Shown here: piece by piece, positions 34,066 to 45,970 of the stretch
Position numbering within the stretch: position 1 is the first letter of the stretch
How the letters are laid out: each line of letters opens with the position of its first letter
Assembly (NCBI GenBank): GCA_905147135.1
Contig: LR990054.1
Coordinates: forward strand, 13,739,001 to 13,803,000
DNA from: Blastobasis lacticolella
Lineage: Eukaryota > Arthropoda > Insecta > Lepidoptera > Blastobasidae
Direction of reading: 5' to 3'
Length of the DNA stretch: 64,000 bases
Translations under genes and position numbers: made by a program
Notes under the pieces: model-generated
Told to the model about the DNA's origin: nothing
The model's database searches: none
The model's input: the letters and a program-made list of their open reading frames with translations, nothing else

Positions 34066-37000
34066 GTTTCGGATACCTATGGATTAGAACCATTGATTAT
34101 CTCTTTTATTTTACACGGTGTTTACACCGGCAACCCACTGTTAAAGTTAGGAAATTGTAGGAACGAGTTTCAAATACTCAGTAGTACCCATAAGTAGCTT
34201 AAAAGGTTTCTTGTAAGCAATATAGCTGTTATTGAAAGCGACTGACTGTATAGTCCGACGGCTGAGCCGCTCCGCTAATGCATTCACTTTGCGATAAATT
34301 CCCTTTTTCCCATTTTTAAACACGGAGAACGTTTCTGTTGCACCGCTTAAAGGCGAACACAGACAAGCTGCTTTTCTCTGGGAAAATATTGGGGTTTTAA
34401 TATATTTCATTCAGTAAAACAAATTTTAATAAAATATGGCAGGACGATGATAAGCGATGGTCTTATTTGACTGTCCTTTATTTAAATATAGAGGGGGTGT
34501 AAAATATTAAGTTTCATACTAAACATAATCGCAAACACATACGTAAAATGGTTTTGTTTAGGTAATGTAGTCTCCAGTTTCCAGGTGTGAAACGCATCTC
34601 CGACCGTCACACCACAAAGAATCTAACATCCTCATCTAAACGAAATTAAAACATCTAAGATAATAGGTATAACATATTGAGCGAGGTTAACCAAGGTCTT
34701 CCACTAGGTATCCGGAGACTGGTTGACCAGTTCAGGGCCCCGTGATGATATTTTTTAAACCCTTTAGAGTAATTAATTCAAAACCCTCGTAGAAGAATTT
34801 AGAGAGGCAAAAACACCGTATGGTATAATCCAAGCTATTAAAGACGACAATGATGAGAAGCAATAATAACAGCCGACGTAAAACATACCACATACAAAGT
34901 CCTCTTTGCACAAAGTTACGGATGCACCAACTCGAGAGGTCTGATTCGTCTACGCCGAGCCCTAGGCCTTACACACCACCCATGTATTATTTAACAGTAC
35001 GCGAGAGCTGAGCCGACAAGTCTGGAGCGGCAATCCCCCCGGAGCATGTTCAGGGCTCGCAACAACGTGTCACTAAAGTTAGCGTGGACTGAGACCGATA
35101 TTTTTCTATTAGAGCGCCCAGAGCGGAAAAGAGCGGTTGAACTAGAGGGACAAGTCAATTAATTTCGATGTGACGGTTCATTCGGATTGACACATTGCTA
35201 CCTTTTAACCTGGATAAAGCTTTAGGTACATATATGTACGAGATGTCTAGGAAATATGATTACACAGTGGACAAGAGCCATTCGAATTCACCAACATAGA
35301 TATATTTAATAAGGAACGCCTCGTGGCAACGTGCCCGCGAGACCGATACAACGCACGCCGATTCCGGATAGGTGACCATTCCGTACTTTGAGGCTGATGC
35401 GATGAGCTCGCCAGTCGTTAGGTGCCTTTATATTTTGCGAAGCAAGGTTGACAAGGTTTCCGCTGGAGACTCCCAAGACTGTTCAAACAGTCCCAGGGGA
35501 CTGATTGGCACCCCGTGACTGTAATATACGTCCCTAAATACAATCTAAATCTGAATCTTTACAATAAATCTTACAAATTAAAAATGCAAAAGTTTATAAC
35601 GATGTTGATGTCTTTACAGAATAACTATCGACCGTATTACATGAAATTTTGCGGTATTAAAACTTCGTCCGCGTAAAATTTGGTTGTGTCATATTTCTGG
35701 GAACTTGGCATGTAACTATATTGATTTTCGCGATGATTAAAGCCTATGTGTTATAGGTACTTATATCACGAATATTGTCTCCCATAATGTTCAGCTAGTA
35801 TCACTATCTATCGGTGTCAGATATACTAGAATAGGACACAACGTTCTTTATATTGCGAACTACGTAAAAGAAACTAGGTGCTAACATAACAACTGAACCT
35901 ACTTAAAATATTTCATTAATTCTGTTAACGAGACAGAAACGAGGACGCAAGAGAAACGTTGCAACCCGAAACAGTTAAAAGGTTCCAATTTTAGAAGAAG
36001 CAATTTCCAGAGTTTTGTTTTCTTAATTAAAACAGGACAGCGGTAGACCGCCACCTCTCATTAGGAGTCTAGGAATCTGGGGACACGCTCAGAATAACTT
36101 CTGGCTTCTGAGCGTATACCTGCATAATACCTGGCCCACAGCAGACAGGTATGTAGCCAGTAAAAGAAAGTTATTAAATCATAAGTTCATCCATTGTTAC
36201 ATAGAGCAGTTATTAGTCTGTTGAAGGGACTAATGCCACTGTTGTTTAATTCAAGGTTCCTGTTTTAATGAATTAGTTTTCACAAGAGAAATTGCAAATC
36301 GATAAAATACAGACTTTTATTGCAAATCTTTCAGCGCTGTATGTGATTTTTATTTAGAAAAGGTACCCTCCCTCCACTTTTAAAAGATAAATATATCCGC
36401 CTTACGGTTATTTTATTTATTTAATGGTAAAATTAATTGACAAAAAATTGTTATTAGAATGTAATAGTAGACATAAAGGATAAGTTATCATCTATAAAAA
36501 ATGATAAAAATTAAAATTTAAAATAAATAAAAATTATCGATAAAAAAATCAAAACAATTATCATTATTGTGACAAATAGCATGCGCAAAACGAATAAACC
36601 TTAAACCTATCTACTCCTTTAAAAAATCCTCCCATCATATAAAGTAAAATCCAACTGAGTACGGCACCGATCTCCAAGTTCCACCGCAGAAGATAAGGCT
36701 TAACCATTTGCTCTGTTTGTTCTCAACAAGATATTAAATAATGTTCGCTCGCAAAGAAACGAGCGCTGTCTGCGCTACCTCTAAATGGGATTCGCTTCCT
36801 TTTGTTTCGAAACCAGAACTTTAAACATGGTTTTAACAGCTCGTTCGATTTATTCAAGACGTTTTATGCTTTTGGAGTGTAAAATAGCCATATAGCATTT
36901 TATATAAGTTAACGAGATGGAGTAACGATTTGACAAAGGTTGCAGGCCAAAGCATGCCGAGGACAGAGCGTATTGGCGCTCATTGGGCGATTAATGTCAG

Positions 37001-37084
37001 TGTATTTCTTTTCGTATTGAATTCTGCACAAATATACCCTCACATAATGCCTATCGCCTCCTGAGACTGTTATTATCAAGCATT
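34066..37084. other. No gene; one perfect hairpin
   Basis: 3 kb without recognisable genes or repeat ends. At 36085-36115 ACGCTCAGAA, an 11-base loop, and TTCTGAGCGT make a perfect 10-bp stem. 36410-36590 is extremely AT-rich. 34900-35060 and 35330-35520 are GC-richer pockets of unknown meaning. Confidence 0.45.
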
Positions 37085-37170
37085 GTCCAGCCTGAGGAGT
37101 CCGCCTGGGTGAGTCCACCGCCTTATCTATTTCTACAGCTAAGCAACAATGCGCAGAAGTCATGACTCCA
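37085..37170 (+). mobile_element. LINE-D 3' region fragment
   Basis: Contains GAGTCCGCCTGGGTGAGT, CCACCGCCTTATCTATTTCT and AGCTAAGCAACAATGCGCAG. The reverse complement of the same text stands at 41160-41235, next to a family-D terminal block, so both are read as pieces of that 3' region. Confidence 0.55.
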
Positions 37171-37639
37171 ATCAATATCAATAAGAATAACTACGAAACG
37201 CCAATCAATGTACGAAGCTACTATAACTAGTACGTCATGCTTATCGCATGCCACCGGTCGCACACCAATTTGTCACCGAAAATGAACGAGTGAATAAATC
37301 ACGCCGTAATTCGAAGCGAAGATTGCGCTCAATCGTCGACAGGGAGGGAAATGAATGAATGACAAAATGGTCCCTGCTGAAAAGGTGTTAACTAAAAATT
37401 GGGGCCTTTGTGATTTTAGTTCCAGCTTCATTTTTCAATATTCGTTAACGTTCCCGATGTAAACGTATGGTTCGCTTTAGTTGTAATTACAGTTTCAGAA
37501 GTCGTCTATTTAGATGTTTAGATTAGTACCTTTTTAAAATTTGAGCCCGCGGGAAAACATCTAGTAACCAAATAGTTGTGGAGTTTGAAACTAGCTAGCC
37601 AATTGTATAATGTGTAAATTAGAAGTATAATTAGTGGGT
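37171..37639. other. No gene recognised
   Basis: Unique sequence; GAATGAATGA repeats at 37345 are minor. Confidence 0.45.
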
Positions 37640-37905
37640 ATCATCATCATCATCATCACAGCCCATAACAATCCACTGCAGGACTTCGGGCCTCTCCCAC
37701 GAAAGGGGAGGTCATTGCCATAATCTCCATGCTTGGCAGGCGGGTTGGAGATCGCAGTGCAGTTGATGTAAATCTACGCAGAAAGATGCTGCTGCCCATC
37801 TTTCGGATTTGTCCCTTAGTCGCCTCTTACGACACCCACGGGTAGAGATGGGGTGGTGCTATTCTTTGAGGTGGCGGCACTACACACCACACACCACAGT
37901 GGGTA
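37640..37905 (-). mobile_element. LINE-C 3' end
   Basis: Read on the minus strand: GTGGTGTGTAGTGCCGCCAC, GAATAGCACCACCCCATC, GTGGGTGTCGTAAGAGGCGA, GGGCAGCAGC, CCAACCCGCCTGCCAAGC, CCCCTTTCGTGGGAGAGGCC, AGTCCTGCAGTGGATTGTTA, and a (GATGAT)n tail at 37640-37660. This is the longest family-C copy. The repeated-trinucleotide tail marks a non-LTR element; no open reading frame remains. Confidence 0.8.
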
Positions 37906-37959
37906 TATTAGAAGTATATTTAAATATATATACAGAGGCGGGAAACGCCTTGGTAACTC

Positions 37960-38050
37960 CCCTGGTTTTGCTGATAGGCGGCGGTGATCAGTTTCCTGCA
38001 GGTAGGCCCTGAAGGGCCCGCTTGCCTATTTGTCCGGCCGTATAACATAA
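37960..38050 (+). mobile_element. LINE-D 3' end, GGDQ subfamily
   Basis: GATAGGCGGCGGTGATCAGT continues to CCTGCAGGTAGGCCCTGAAG and CGGCCGTATAACATAAAAAA. In frame it reads IGGGDQFPAGRP then stop (38013), the counterpart of GCGDC at 40744, so this is the tip of ORF2 plus 3' UTR. It follows a family-C copy in opposite orientation by about 60 bp. Confidence 0.65.
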
Positions 38051-38199
38051 AAAAGCTGTGTCAAACAAAAACTCACTAAAATAGTAAAGCATACCTATAA
38101 AGAGATTTAGTGCGGGCACGAATTGTAATCATATTTTGGAGTTCCTAAATCAACTATGCAAACATAAACAAAGAATTTCCATTTGCATTCGTTCACGTT

Positions 38200-38400
38200 C
38201 ACTGCCAATGTATTTCAATTCGCCATTTTCACCGTCAAAGGTATCCATTTGGCTATAAATAGTCCGGGAGTCGCTACGCCCACTGCATGAAAATCGCAAT
38301 AAAAAGGCGGAGCGTGCATGGCGCTTGCGACGGTTCGGTGCATCCGCTGCCTGACTATGCAGGCTTCAGATGTGTCAACCATCATTATTTCATCCAACAA
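38200..38400 (+). promoter_or_regulatory. TATA-containing, GC-richer candidate regulatory block
   Basis: CTATAAATAG at 38253-38262 is a good TATA box. The following 140 bp is GC-richer and contains GCAATAAAAA, a Caudal/Abd-B-type word. The base 30 bp downstream lies in CCCACTGCATG, a weak initiator. A 61-codon minus frame overlaps. No downstream exon is recognised. Confidence 0.25.
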
Positions 38401-38494
38401 AATATGTCAGCTTCCCATATGGCATAGCTCATCATATGGCAGGTAAATACCTGGAGTACCACAAGCTACGATCCTGACTAGTATCCTGACTAGA

Positions 38495-38660
38495 TCTTAT
38501 TTATTTATATATTTATTTATTTATTTGAAACTGCATGCACATTACAGTACAATGGCGGTCTTAAAGCTACTTAGCTTTTTCTACCAGTCAACCAGAGAAC
38601 AATCATCAAAAATTACAAGGCGGTGCTACAAAAGAAGAAGATAAAAGAACATAAAACAGA
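38495..38660 (-). mobile_element. LINE 3' UTR tail
   Basis: Minus strand: TTGACTGGTAGAAAAAGCTA, AGTAGCTTTAAGACCGCCAT, TGTACTGTAATGTGCATGC, then (AAAT)n. Same family as 20806-20905. Confidence 0.6.
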
Positions 38661-39019
38661 CTAAAAGTACATTAATTAAATTAGTATATCAAACATTCAC
38701 AGACCAAAATTTATAGATAGTATAATAGGAGAGAGAGAAAGAGAGAGATAACAACCTTAGTTATATAAAAAAGTTGTACTCATAAATTATTAGGTGAGAT
38801 AGGATTTTAAGATCGTTTACGATTATCACAAAGTCATTGCAAAAGTTTATTCTATGTGAGGTGTATAAAGGTCTATATTAGAAAAATATACCCGTATTAC
38901 TATCATAGGAAAATATATTTTGAGCTTCACCCGACTGGAAGTTAACAATTTAGCGAAGCCATTTTACAAGTATTTCAGTACATAAGCTATTTAATTTCGT
39001 TACATATTATAAAACAAAA

Positions 39020-39215
39020 TAATACGCCACATTTGTCTGTCAGTCTGTCTGTTCACGATAAACTCAAAAACTATTAAACGGATTTTCATGCGGCTTTTAT
39101 AATTTAGAGAATTTAGGAGAACTTCAGGAAGGTATATATGTAGTATATTTATGCATGCATATTATTATAGAGCAATCTCGAGAAAACCTGTGCGAAGCCG
39201 TAAAAACGTCGCTAG
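39020..39215 (+). mobile_element. Helitron-type 3' remnant, family 2
   Basis: TTTGTCTGTCAGTCTGTCTG, ACTCAAAAACTATTAAACGG, TTTTCATGCGGCTTTTATAA, GAGCAATCTCGAGAAAACC, then TGTGCGAAGCCGTAAAAACG and a terminal CTAG at 39212-39215. The end is a decayed version of the 5414 copy in opposite orientation. Confidence 0.6.
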
Positions 39216-39455
39216 TAAAGAAAAAAATGAAAGCGGAGTCGCTAGCTAATATTTCCGCGAGCAAACAGACTGCAAACTGTAAATTTATGCAGCGGTGCGC
39301 GGTTCAGTGAGAGGATTCGTTTATGGGCACCGATACTTACTAATAATAGACAGAACAAAAAATTAAAAAACTAAAGTTCTTATAGCAAATCATATTACTT
39401 TTTGGAAACCGATATTTTCTTACTAATTCAGATAGATCAGATAATAACAATGAAA

Positions 39456-39580
39456 TGACTGCCATCTGACCTCCGTCACCCTGTTAACAAGGAAACCAAA
39501 TTGGAACATGGTTACACAGTAAATCTCCTGAATATGCAGGTTTCATCACGTTTTCTCTTACAGTGAGAGCATCGGTGAGG
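39456..39580 (-). mobile_element. SINE-B copy 4, internal fragment
   Basis: Plus-strand text GACTGCCATCTGACCTCCGT, CCCTGTTAAC, AATCTCCTGAATATGCAGGT, TTCATCACG and GTGAGAGCATCGGTGAGG is the reverse complement of SINE-B body positions. Neither the head nor the 3' tail remains. Confidence 0.75.
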
Positions 39581-39889
39581 GACACTTTGGAGAGGAATTT
39601 TTCGATTCAGCTGGGTCGAATTAGTAAGAAAACATCGGTTGCCAGAAAGTAATACGATTTCTAGAAATATAACGGAAGCCTTTTTTCCTGTCTTACGTAA
39701 ATATATTGTATACATTATAGTAGGCAGGCATTTTATCTCCATTTCACCCAATAGCAAGTGACGATGCTGCCGAGGATGAAAGATTACTCTGGCCTTAAAG
39801 GAGACCGAATATTATTAGAAACGTCTTAACTACTTCCAGTCATCACGTTCTCTTTGCTGTAGGCCACCTAGAAGAAATTCCGAAATAAG

Positions 39890-39972
39890 TAGTGCCTTTT
39901 TGAGAAATAAGTAATGTCTTTGTTACAATTTTTATGTACAACAAACTATTAAATAAATAAAGATAGATAGAA
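39890..39972 (+). mobile_element. Possible LINE tail
   Basis: GAGAAATAAGTAATGTCTTT, GTACAACAAACTATTAAATA and AATAAAGATAGATAG look like a retroposon 3' end with a simple-repeat tail. An 8-bp word GAAATAAGTA is repeated within it. No family body recognised. Confidence 0.3.
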
Positions 39973-40489
39973 ATTGCTATAGCCAACGATACGCTAAGCA
40001 CTGATTCAAAAATAAATATGTATTCACGTCGGGGATGCTATGGCAACCAGTAACCAAATCCAAACAATTCGACGAAACAAACAGAACGGATTCAAATGGA
40101 TGGGAATCGATTTCACACCCGTACCTGTAAGTTACCAAACCCAAAAATAAATGAATTGAAAATTCTTAAAATTACATTCAAATTATTCTCAAATAACCAG
40201 CTATAGCAAAATAATAATGCTTTACTATTTCATTTATTTTTGTGTTTGATAACCTACGCTAACAGAAATAATACCTACTAAAAAGAACCCTGTTTTGCTT
40301 TGGTAATAATACAAAGAGTAAATGCATTTTTTTGAAAAAACTAGCTGAAATTTCCGCGCTTTATTCTTCAGTCACATTTTAAAAATCTTAATAAACATCT
40401 AAACTCCACGATCTCAGCTAGTTCAAGCGGAACCGTTTAGAAGTTCCCGCTTAGCTCCGCGAATACCAAGTTTTTACCCCAAACTAACT

Positions 40490-40800
40490 GCTAACGACCA
40501 CAGCGATCAACACCTTGGGTTAGTAGTAGTTTTCAATTCCAACTTTTCCTTACTGACCCATTGGATAGTAGAACTAGGGCTGTTGGGAATGCAATTCTCG
40601 ATTACACACTACCTGGAGAGGTTTTCCCTGGAGTGTAAAACATGGACTTCTTCAAGAAAGGGGTGAAAAGATTGTTACGGGGTCGACAACGCGTGGGTGG
40701 GATGCCCTTAGTATTGCAAACGTACATAGGCTGCGGTGACTGCTAACCATCAGGCAGGCCGTAAGCTTCTTTGCCATATTAGTGGTATAATAAACATCAG
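40490..40800 (+). pseudogene. LINE-D ORF2 C-terminus and 3' end
   Basis: The best-preserved family-D copy. From 40642 one frame reads MDFFKKGVKRLLRGRQRVGG and continues to IGCGDC, stopping at 40744-40746. The block ends GGCAGGCCGTAAGC, TTTGCCATATTAGTGGTAT and an A-rich tail. FFKKGVKR-type basic C-termini are typical of the end of ORF2 in CR1/Jockey-like non-LTR retrotransposons, after the reverse transcriptase. Here the ORF stops six codons earlier than in other copies, because TTA has become TAA. Confidence 0.75.
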
Positions 40801-40942
40801 GCGTAAAGTTTCAAACTATAGGCAATCAAATGAAACTATTGTCAACAATCAAAAACCTTCGAAAATTAAATTATACGCATAACCAAACCGAACCAATCTC
40901 AGTACAACAGTATATTGTTTTGTACTTCGTATGACGTACCTA

Positions 40943-41235
40943 CATTATTTTTTTATGCTACTCTGTGACAAACGATCAGACAACCCACCTAATGGTAAGT
41001 AACTGTCGCCCATAACATCTACAATTCATACATTTAGGTTGCAGGTAACAAAAATGCAAAATATTGTCACTCTGAGGACTAATATAAATTGCCTAATGCC
41101 TGTAATTTCGCTGGCTACCTTATCCTTATCCTCTATGTCCATCCTAATGCAAGCATTGTTGCTTGGCCGCAAAAATGGATAAGGTGGTGGTACTCACCCA
41201 GGCGGACTAGTACGGCTTGACAGAGTACTTCTATC
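40943..41235 (-). mobile_element. LINE-D 3' region, reverse orientation
   Basis: Plus-strand GACAAACGATCAGACAACCC, ACCTAATGGTAAGTAACTG and CGCCCATAACATCTACAAT is the reverse complement of a family-D terminal block. Upstream on the minus strand (41160-41235) lies GGTGAGTACCACCACCTTAT, the text shared with 37085. The middle is diverged. Confidence 0.6.
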
Positions 41236-43117
41236 AACTGATAAAATACTACATTGAAATGAAACGGTTAGGTACATATTCCGATTGCTAATACCTACAC
41301 AATACAAAACTCAGTTTAGTTTCCAATGCGGCCGTAAGGATATCCTTAGAAGTCATCCTTAGGTAGAAGATGACCCTAAGGTGTGGTTAAGGAAGCGGGA
41401 GACCATAGGATGCGGACAGTTCAAGACCGACCCCTTTTGGGGTGGCTTTTGTTCAGCATTAGACAATGAATCCACAATTTAATGTACTATATCGCAATAA
41501 GATTTATTATTGCAGAGAACAATAAGGCGGAAGCAATAAGATTTATCTTGGAAGAGAAAACTCGTCTGCTGGATTCCAGATGTAATATCGTTTTAATGGC
41601 TTTTGATACAAAAATAAATTAAAAAAACCGGTTCATTCAAATTAAACAAATGACACGAGATGATAAAAAAATTAGATGAAGATTTGACTAGAAAATTATT
41701 ATTTATCACAATAAATTGAATTCAATAGGTTATTTATATATAATATATATCCTTAAATTTTTTATATGATTCAGCGACAACGGTGCAGATAACTGACTTT
41801 GATAGAAAACGGTAACTGCCGCCCTTTTGGGGCACATAAATAGTACATAAGTACTACAATTAATTACATTACTATTTATGATTTCAGTTTAGGTACTCAA
41901 AAATACAATGTGACTCAACTCAATCCAAATTCAAAAATATTTATTGAAAGAAAATTATCTAACGCCAAAAACTAAGAGAAAACGAAGAAATGCAAACAAG
42001 CTTATCTAGGTGAAGTAAACATGTACAGTCATTAAAATAATTAAACCCTCATGATTGATGATTCATGTGGTGAACTATAGAGTAAGGGGTCAGCTAATTA
42101 GTTATATGACTGTACCTACCGGCTATAACGCCACAAAATCTCAATGTCAAATGTCATGCACGCTTCGGCGCGACTTTTGTAAACTTTATCAAAGGCATAG
42201 TCGTAACTTCCCCACAATTAGGCCTATAATCTCAAATATAATTGGGGCCTATCTAGCCTAGAAAGCGCAGCCTGTCGCCGCCACTCGACTGATAAACGCC
42301 AGTGTCCGGTGAAATCACTGAACTCATTTACTTAATTGCTTCAGCTGGTAAACTTAGCTTTTCAGCAAGTTCCTAAGAGCAAGTTTGCCGAGTACTCTCG
42401 CGTCAGGTGGAATGATTATTATTTTATTAGTCTGGTAGAACTGTGCACTTTAGAGTAAATATTAATTTCAATTTGGTTTGTTTGCTGAGGTTGTATGCCA
42501 GTCATGTCGCAGATTCTTGAGGTAATATGAACATACGATTATGTGCTTTATTTCATTTTCCGAGGAAGACGCGGAAACGCACCTAGCGGCGACGACTCAT
42601 CCTCTTCCATTGACATTTAAAGGATTTATTTACAAAATATTTTATTCGTAATGAATAAGTAACCTAACAAACATTTTAAATTTTCGTACCGTGATATAAT
42701 CGGGCTACTCGTGATCCAATGTACCTACATGATCAATAACCCGGAGATTAATTTTCCAATGTCTAATTAATAATAAATGACCGCGATAGTTTAAACATTT
42801 TACTACTTATATTCTGTAGGACCCCAAATCCGAAACAATAATCAAAATAATTCAAGATAAGACAGTGCAGACATTCAACCGTACTCGAAACACATGTCCC
42901 ATTTTGAACAAACACGTCTCAAAACGAACATGAAGCAATTTGTTGACTACAAATATCACGGCTCGTCGCTGCAATGGCTGGCTGTGGGCGTCGCCTGGCA
43001 AATTGTTGAAATTAATGCGATATTAAAGTTAATATTTCAGTGTCTGCTGACATCCGGAATTGGCGTTCATCGCGGTTTATTACGCGAGTTGGGAAGGCGA
43101 AACAATTTTCTGGATTA
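41236..43117. other. No gene recognised
   Basis: Contains AAGGATATCCTT and CCTTAGG words around 41335-41390 and long AT-rich tracts (41690-41770). A plus frame at 42894-43151 covers the next duplicated block but has no domain I recognise. Confidence 0.45.
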
Positions 43118-43726
43118 CCGACCGCGGTTACCTCGCTTTAATTTGGATTAGTGCGGGCCGGAGCGGAGGTGGGAGGAACAAGCACCGTAATTACTGCGCC
43201 CAACTCGGTGATAACACTGTTAGTTTGTTTTATAGCGATGCCAGTCACTTACTTGCTTCCAGAAGTAGTCAGAATTATTATAATAATCATCGGATGTGCT
43301 GTTTACAGTCGACAATCATGCTTCTTTATTGGTTAAAGAACCGCTAGCCGAAAATTTGATTCAGGTTAATCGTGATAAAGTTTTCATTGTAAATGAGTGC
43401 AAATTCTTGTATACGAAATAAATACAGTTGATAGAGACTCTATCAGATGTAAGACGCGACCACTTTTTTTACGGAATTAAGCAATTTCTTTGATTCCTCC
43501 ATGGTATAGTTTCAAGCCCACCAAATATATATTTTTTCATACTTAAAAGTTTCCTAACAACCACGCGATATCGTATCCCCAGCCGCCGATGCCGCGGTCA
43601 GATCACACGATATCCTGTTTGTGTGTGGTATCGATATCTAACCGTCAGTGGTTACCTCGAATTAATTTTGATTTGTGCGGGCTTGCCGAAGAGACGGGTG
43701 AAACTAGCACCGCAATAACTGCAAAT
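43118..43726 (+). repeat. Dispersed duplication, ~80-bp copies
   Basis: Copy 1 (43118-43200): CGCGGTTACCTCGCTTTAAT, TTGGATTAGTGCGGGCC, ACAAGCACCGTAATTACTGC. Copy 2 (about 43645-43726): CAGTGGTTACCTCGAATTAA, TTTTGATTTGTGCGGGCTTG, ACTAGCACCGCAATAACTGC. They are direct repeats about 525 bp apart. The GC-rich, CG-containing text differs from surrounding DNA. No terminal repeats or tails identify a transposon. Confidence 0.65.
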
Positions 43727-44324
43727 AACTCTATGAAACGATAGCCTAGTTGATACTTGCATGGATTATGTAACCAAATCGATAAGGTAACGTTAACAAA
43801 ATTTCGTCAGCCACCCACTGCTGGATATCCTCATACGGCAAAATTCTCAGATCGGTCCAAAGTTTTATGAATCCTTTCACTACCCGATTGCTGCAAAAAC
43901 ATTATTAATACTGGTAATTTCGTTTTAAAACAAAAATATATCCAGCCATCTCGAACGTGCCTTTACGATAGAACTATTTATGTTAACAGTCACAAGTAAT
44001 CTATCCATAGCAATCAGAATCAATGGCTTAACGGCCTTCCGAAGTATTAGGCCTTAATCCACTCTTCTTGTCCAGTTCAATATCAGATACGCTCCGGTTT
44101 TACTGTAGACACTTAAGCTTCTTCATTATGCTTCACTTTCAAGTGCCAAAAGGAATGACTACGATTGTTTTACATTTAGGAACAAATGTACCTACTTATT
44201 CTGTTTATATTTAGGTACCTACTCCATTTTCACTCGTACTAAATGTTAATATTGCGAATTTAATATGTACCTAATAGCTAGTGTTGTACTGCTCGATGTA
44301 TTATGAGCGCAACGTATTTCCAAA
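43727..44324. other. No gene recognised
   Basis: Unique sequence with no notable open frame or repeat end. Confidence 0.45.
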
Positions 44325-44700
44325 CAGACTCGAGATTAGTACTCGAGTCTGTTCACGTTACGAGTCTCGCTCAAGTCTACTGAGTGGTGAGTGGTGGTGT
44401 GATAGGCTTGCGGTACTCGACAGCCTGAGTACCTAGCATATTTGATAGTAAAATTATAAACATAATTCATATTATCATCTAGGCCCGCGGATTGAGTTGA
44501 CCATATAACAATATAAACATAGATGATAGTGGTAATATCAGCCCGCTGGCTGTGTTAGATGTGGGCTGAGCTGACCCCTCTTAAAATTCGCTTCGAGTCA
44601 AGTTTTCGAACTCGATTTTGTCAAACCTCGAGTTATATTTACGACTCTGGTTCTTTCTAGACTCGAGTCCGTGCTCTAGACTTTAGGTCACTGAGCCCTG
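44325..44700. repeat. CTCGAG-rich stretch with perfect palindrome
   Basis: CAGACTCGAG, a 7-base spacer, and CTCGAGTCTG form a perfect inverted repeat at 44325-44351. The words ACTCGAGTC, ACGAGTCTCG, CCTCGAGTT, ACGACTCTGG and AGACTCGAGTCC recur through to 44690. CTCGAG is an E-box variant, but the spread of CGAGTC-like words in both orientations looks more like a diverged foldback repeat. Confidence 0.55.
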
Positions 44701-45711
44701 TAAAATTGACGGACTTGAGGTTTTTACAACACTACCAACAGCTAAAAGCAGTTCATGCGAAATGGTTTTGTTCAGGTTGTTTCTGTTCCACCAAATTTGA
44801 AACCAATAGTGCACCATTAATCTGGCCATCGACCTTCGAACCCCATTGTATCTTCAATATTCCATTATTTCTCTGGCTTGCGCACAAAGAGGATTAAGCC
44901 GTGTTCACTCTAGGCATTTCCACTGACTTCGCATTCAATTATATCGGGCGTTTAGCCGACGCTACCACCGCCATTGTGCCGTGAGCTCGGCCTAATATCC
45001 CTACAATGAGGATTTAGATTTCATATTAATGCGGCAAAATTACGGATCACCGTTGTGAGAATAATTAAAATCCTACCGTGTTACGGTGTCGTTTATTTAT
45101 TAACAGCTATTATCAATGTTTGAAGCAAGCCAACACTGGTTTAACGTACTATACTAATATATTCACTAATTACACAATTTCATCCTGCCATGTTGCAGTA
45201 TTATACAATTGTTGGCGATTTTAGTTGGGGTATGTATTAATGCATGTTACGAAAATAATGATTTTTATTTTATGATCAATTTCCTATCCCTAACCTGAGC
45301 AATTATAAATTTCATACAATCTTTCGTCCCTTATCTCATCTCTATCAGATTTATTCAAAAATATGCCAAATTTTATTCAAATCTATTCAATGATGTTGGC
45401 TTAAAAACGTGAGTTCAGCCCGAATTACCCTTGACCTAAACAGTCATACACCAAAATCATTTCCGTTCATCAGATGAACAAAAAATTTTAGACCGATAGG
45501 TCGGTTCACCGCGAGCTCTTTTCGCCGAATAAATGTTTCAAAATATCAATGTTTCGCCGATACGTCGACTTGCAGATAAGGCGCTTCAATGAAAGCGCTA
45601 CTCAGATATCGTTTCAGACAGATAAAGTTGTGTTCGCATTTATAATATTATAGATTAAGTTGTTTTACAATTATTTTTTACCAATAGCTGTAACCAAGCT
45701 TACTAAACGAG
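44701..45711. other. No gene recognised
   Basis: A 63-codon plus frame (44706-44897) has no motif. No repeat ends seen. Confidence 0.45.
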
Positions 45712-45970
45712 TTTGCAATACCAGTGGCATCACCCACGCGTTGCAGACCGCGTGAAAACCATTTCACCCCTTTCTTGAAGAACTCCATGTTCTACTCTCC
45801 AGGGAAAACCTCTCCAGATAGTGAACTATCACACTGAACAGGAATGAATTCAGCAACCTTAGTGTGCGTGGGAGAAAGTTCCTTTGGAATCGCACAGTTA
45901 GTATAATAATAGAAAGAAAGCAACATTTATTACACTCAGACAACACGACAAGACAAAACCCAACCAATAT
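45712..45970 (-). pseudogene. LINE-D ORF2 C-terminus, reverse orientation
   Basis: A minus-strand frame reads RNFLPRTLRLLNSF, the familiar text before the end of ORF2 in CR1/Jockey-like elements, and then passes out of frame. The nucleotide block GTAGAACATGGAGTTCTTCA, AAGAAAGGGGTGAAATGGTT and CAACGCGTGGGTGATGCCAC is homologous to the plus copy at 40600-40715. The terminal 3' block is lacking here. At least one frameshift separates the two protein segments. Confidence 0.75.

Noticed and set aside
37640..37660. Independent TCA microsatellite
   Set aside because: It is the tail of the LINE-C copy in reverse orientation, not a separate repeat.
43151..43347. Overlapping frames as an exon
   Set aside because: Several frames are open at once over a duplicated CG-rich block; none has a recognisable domain.
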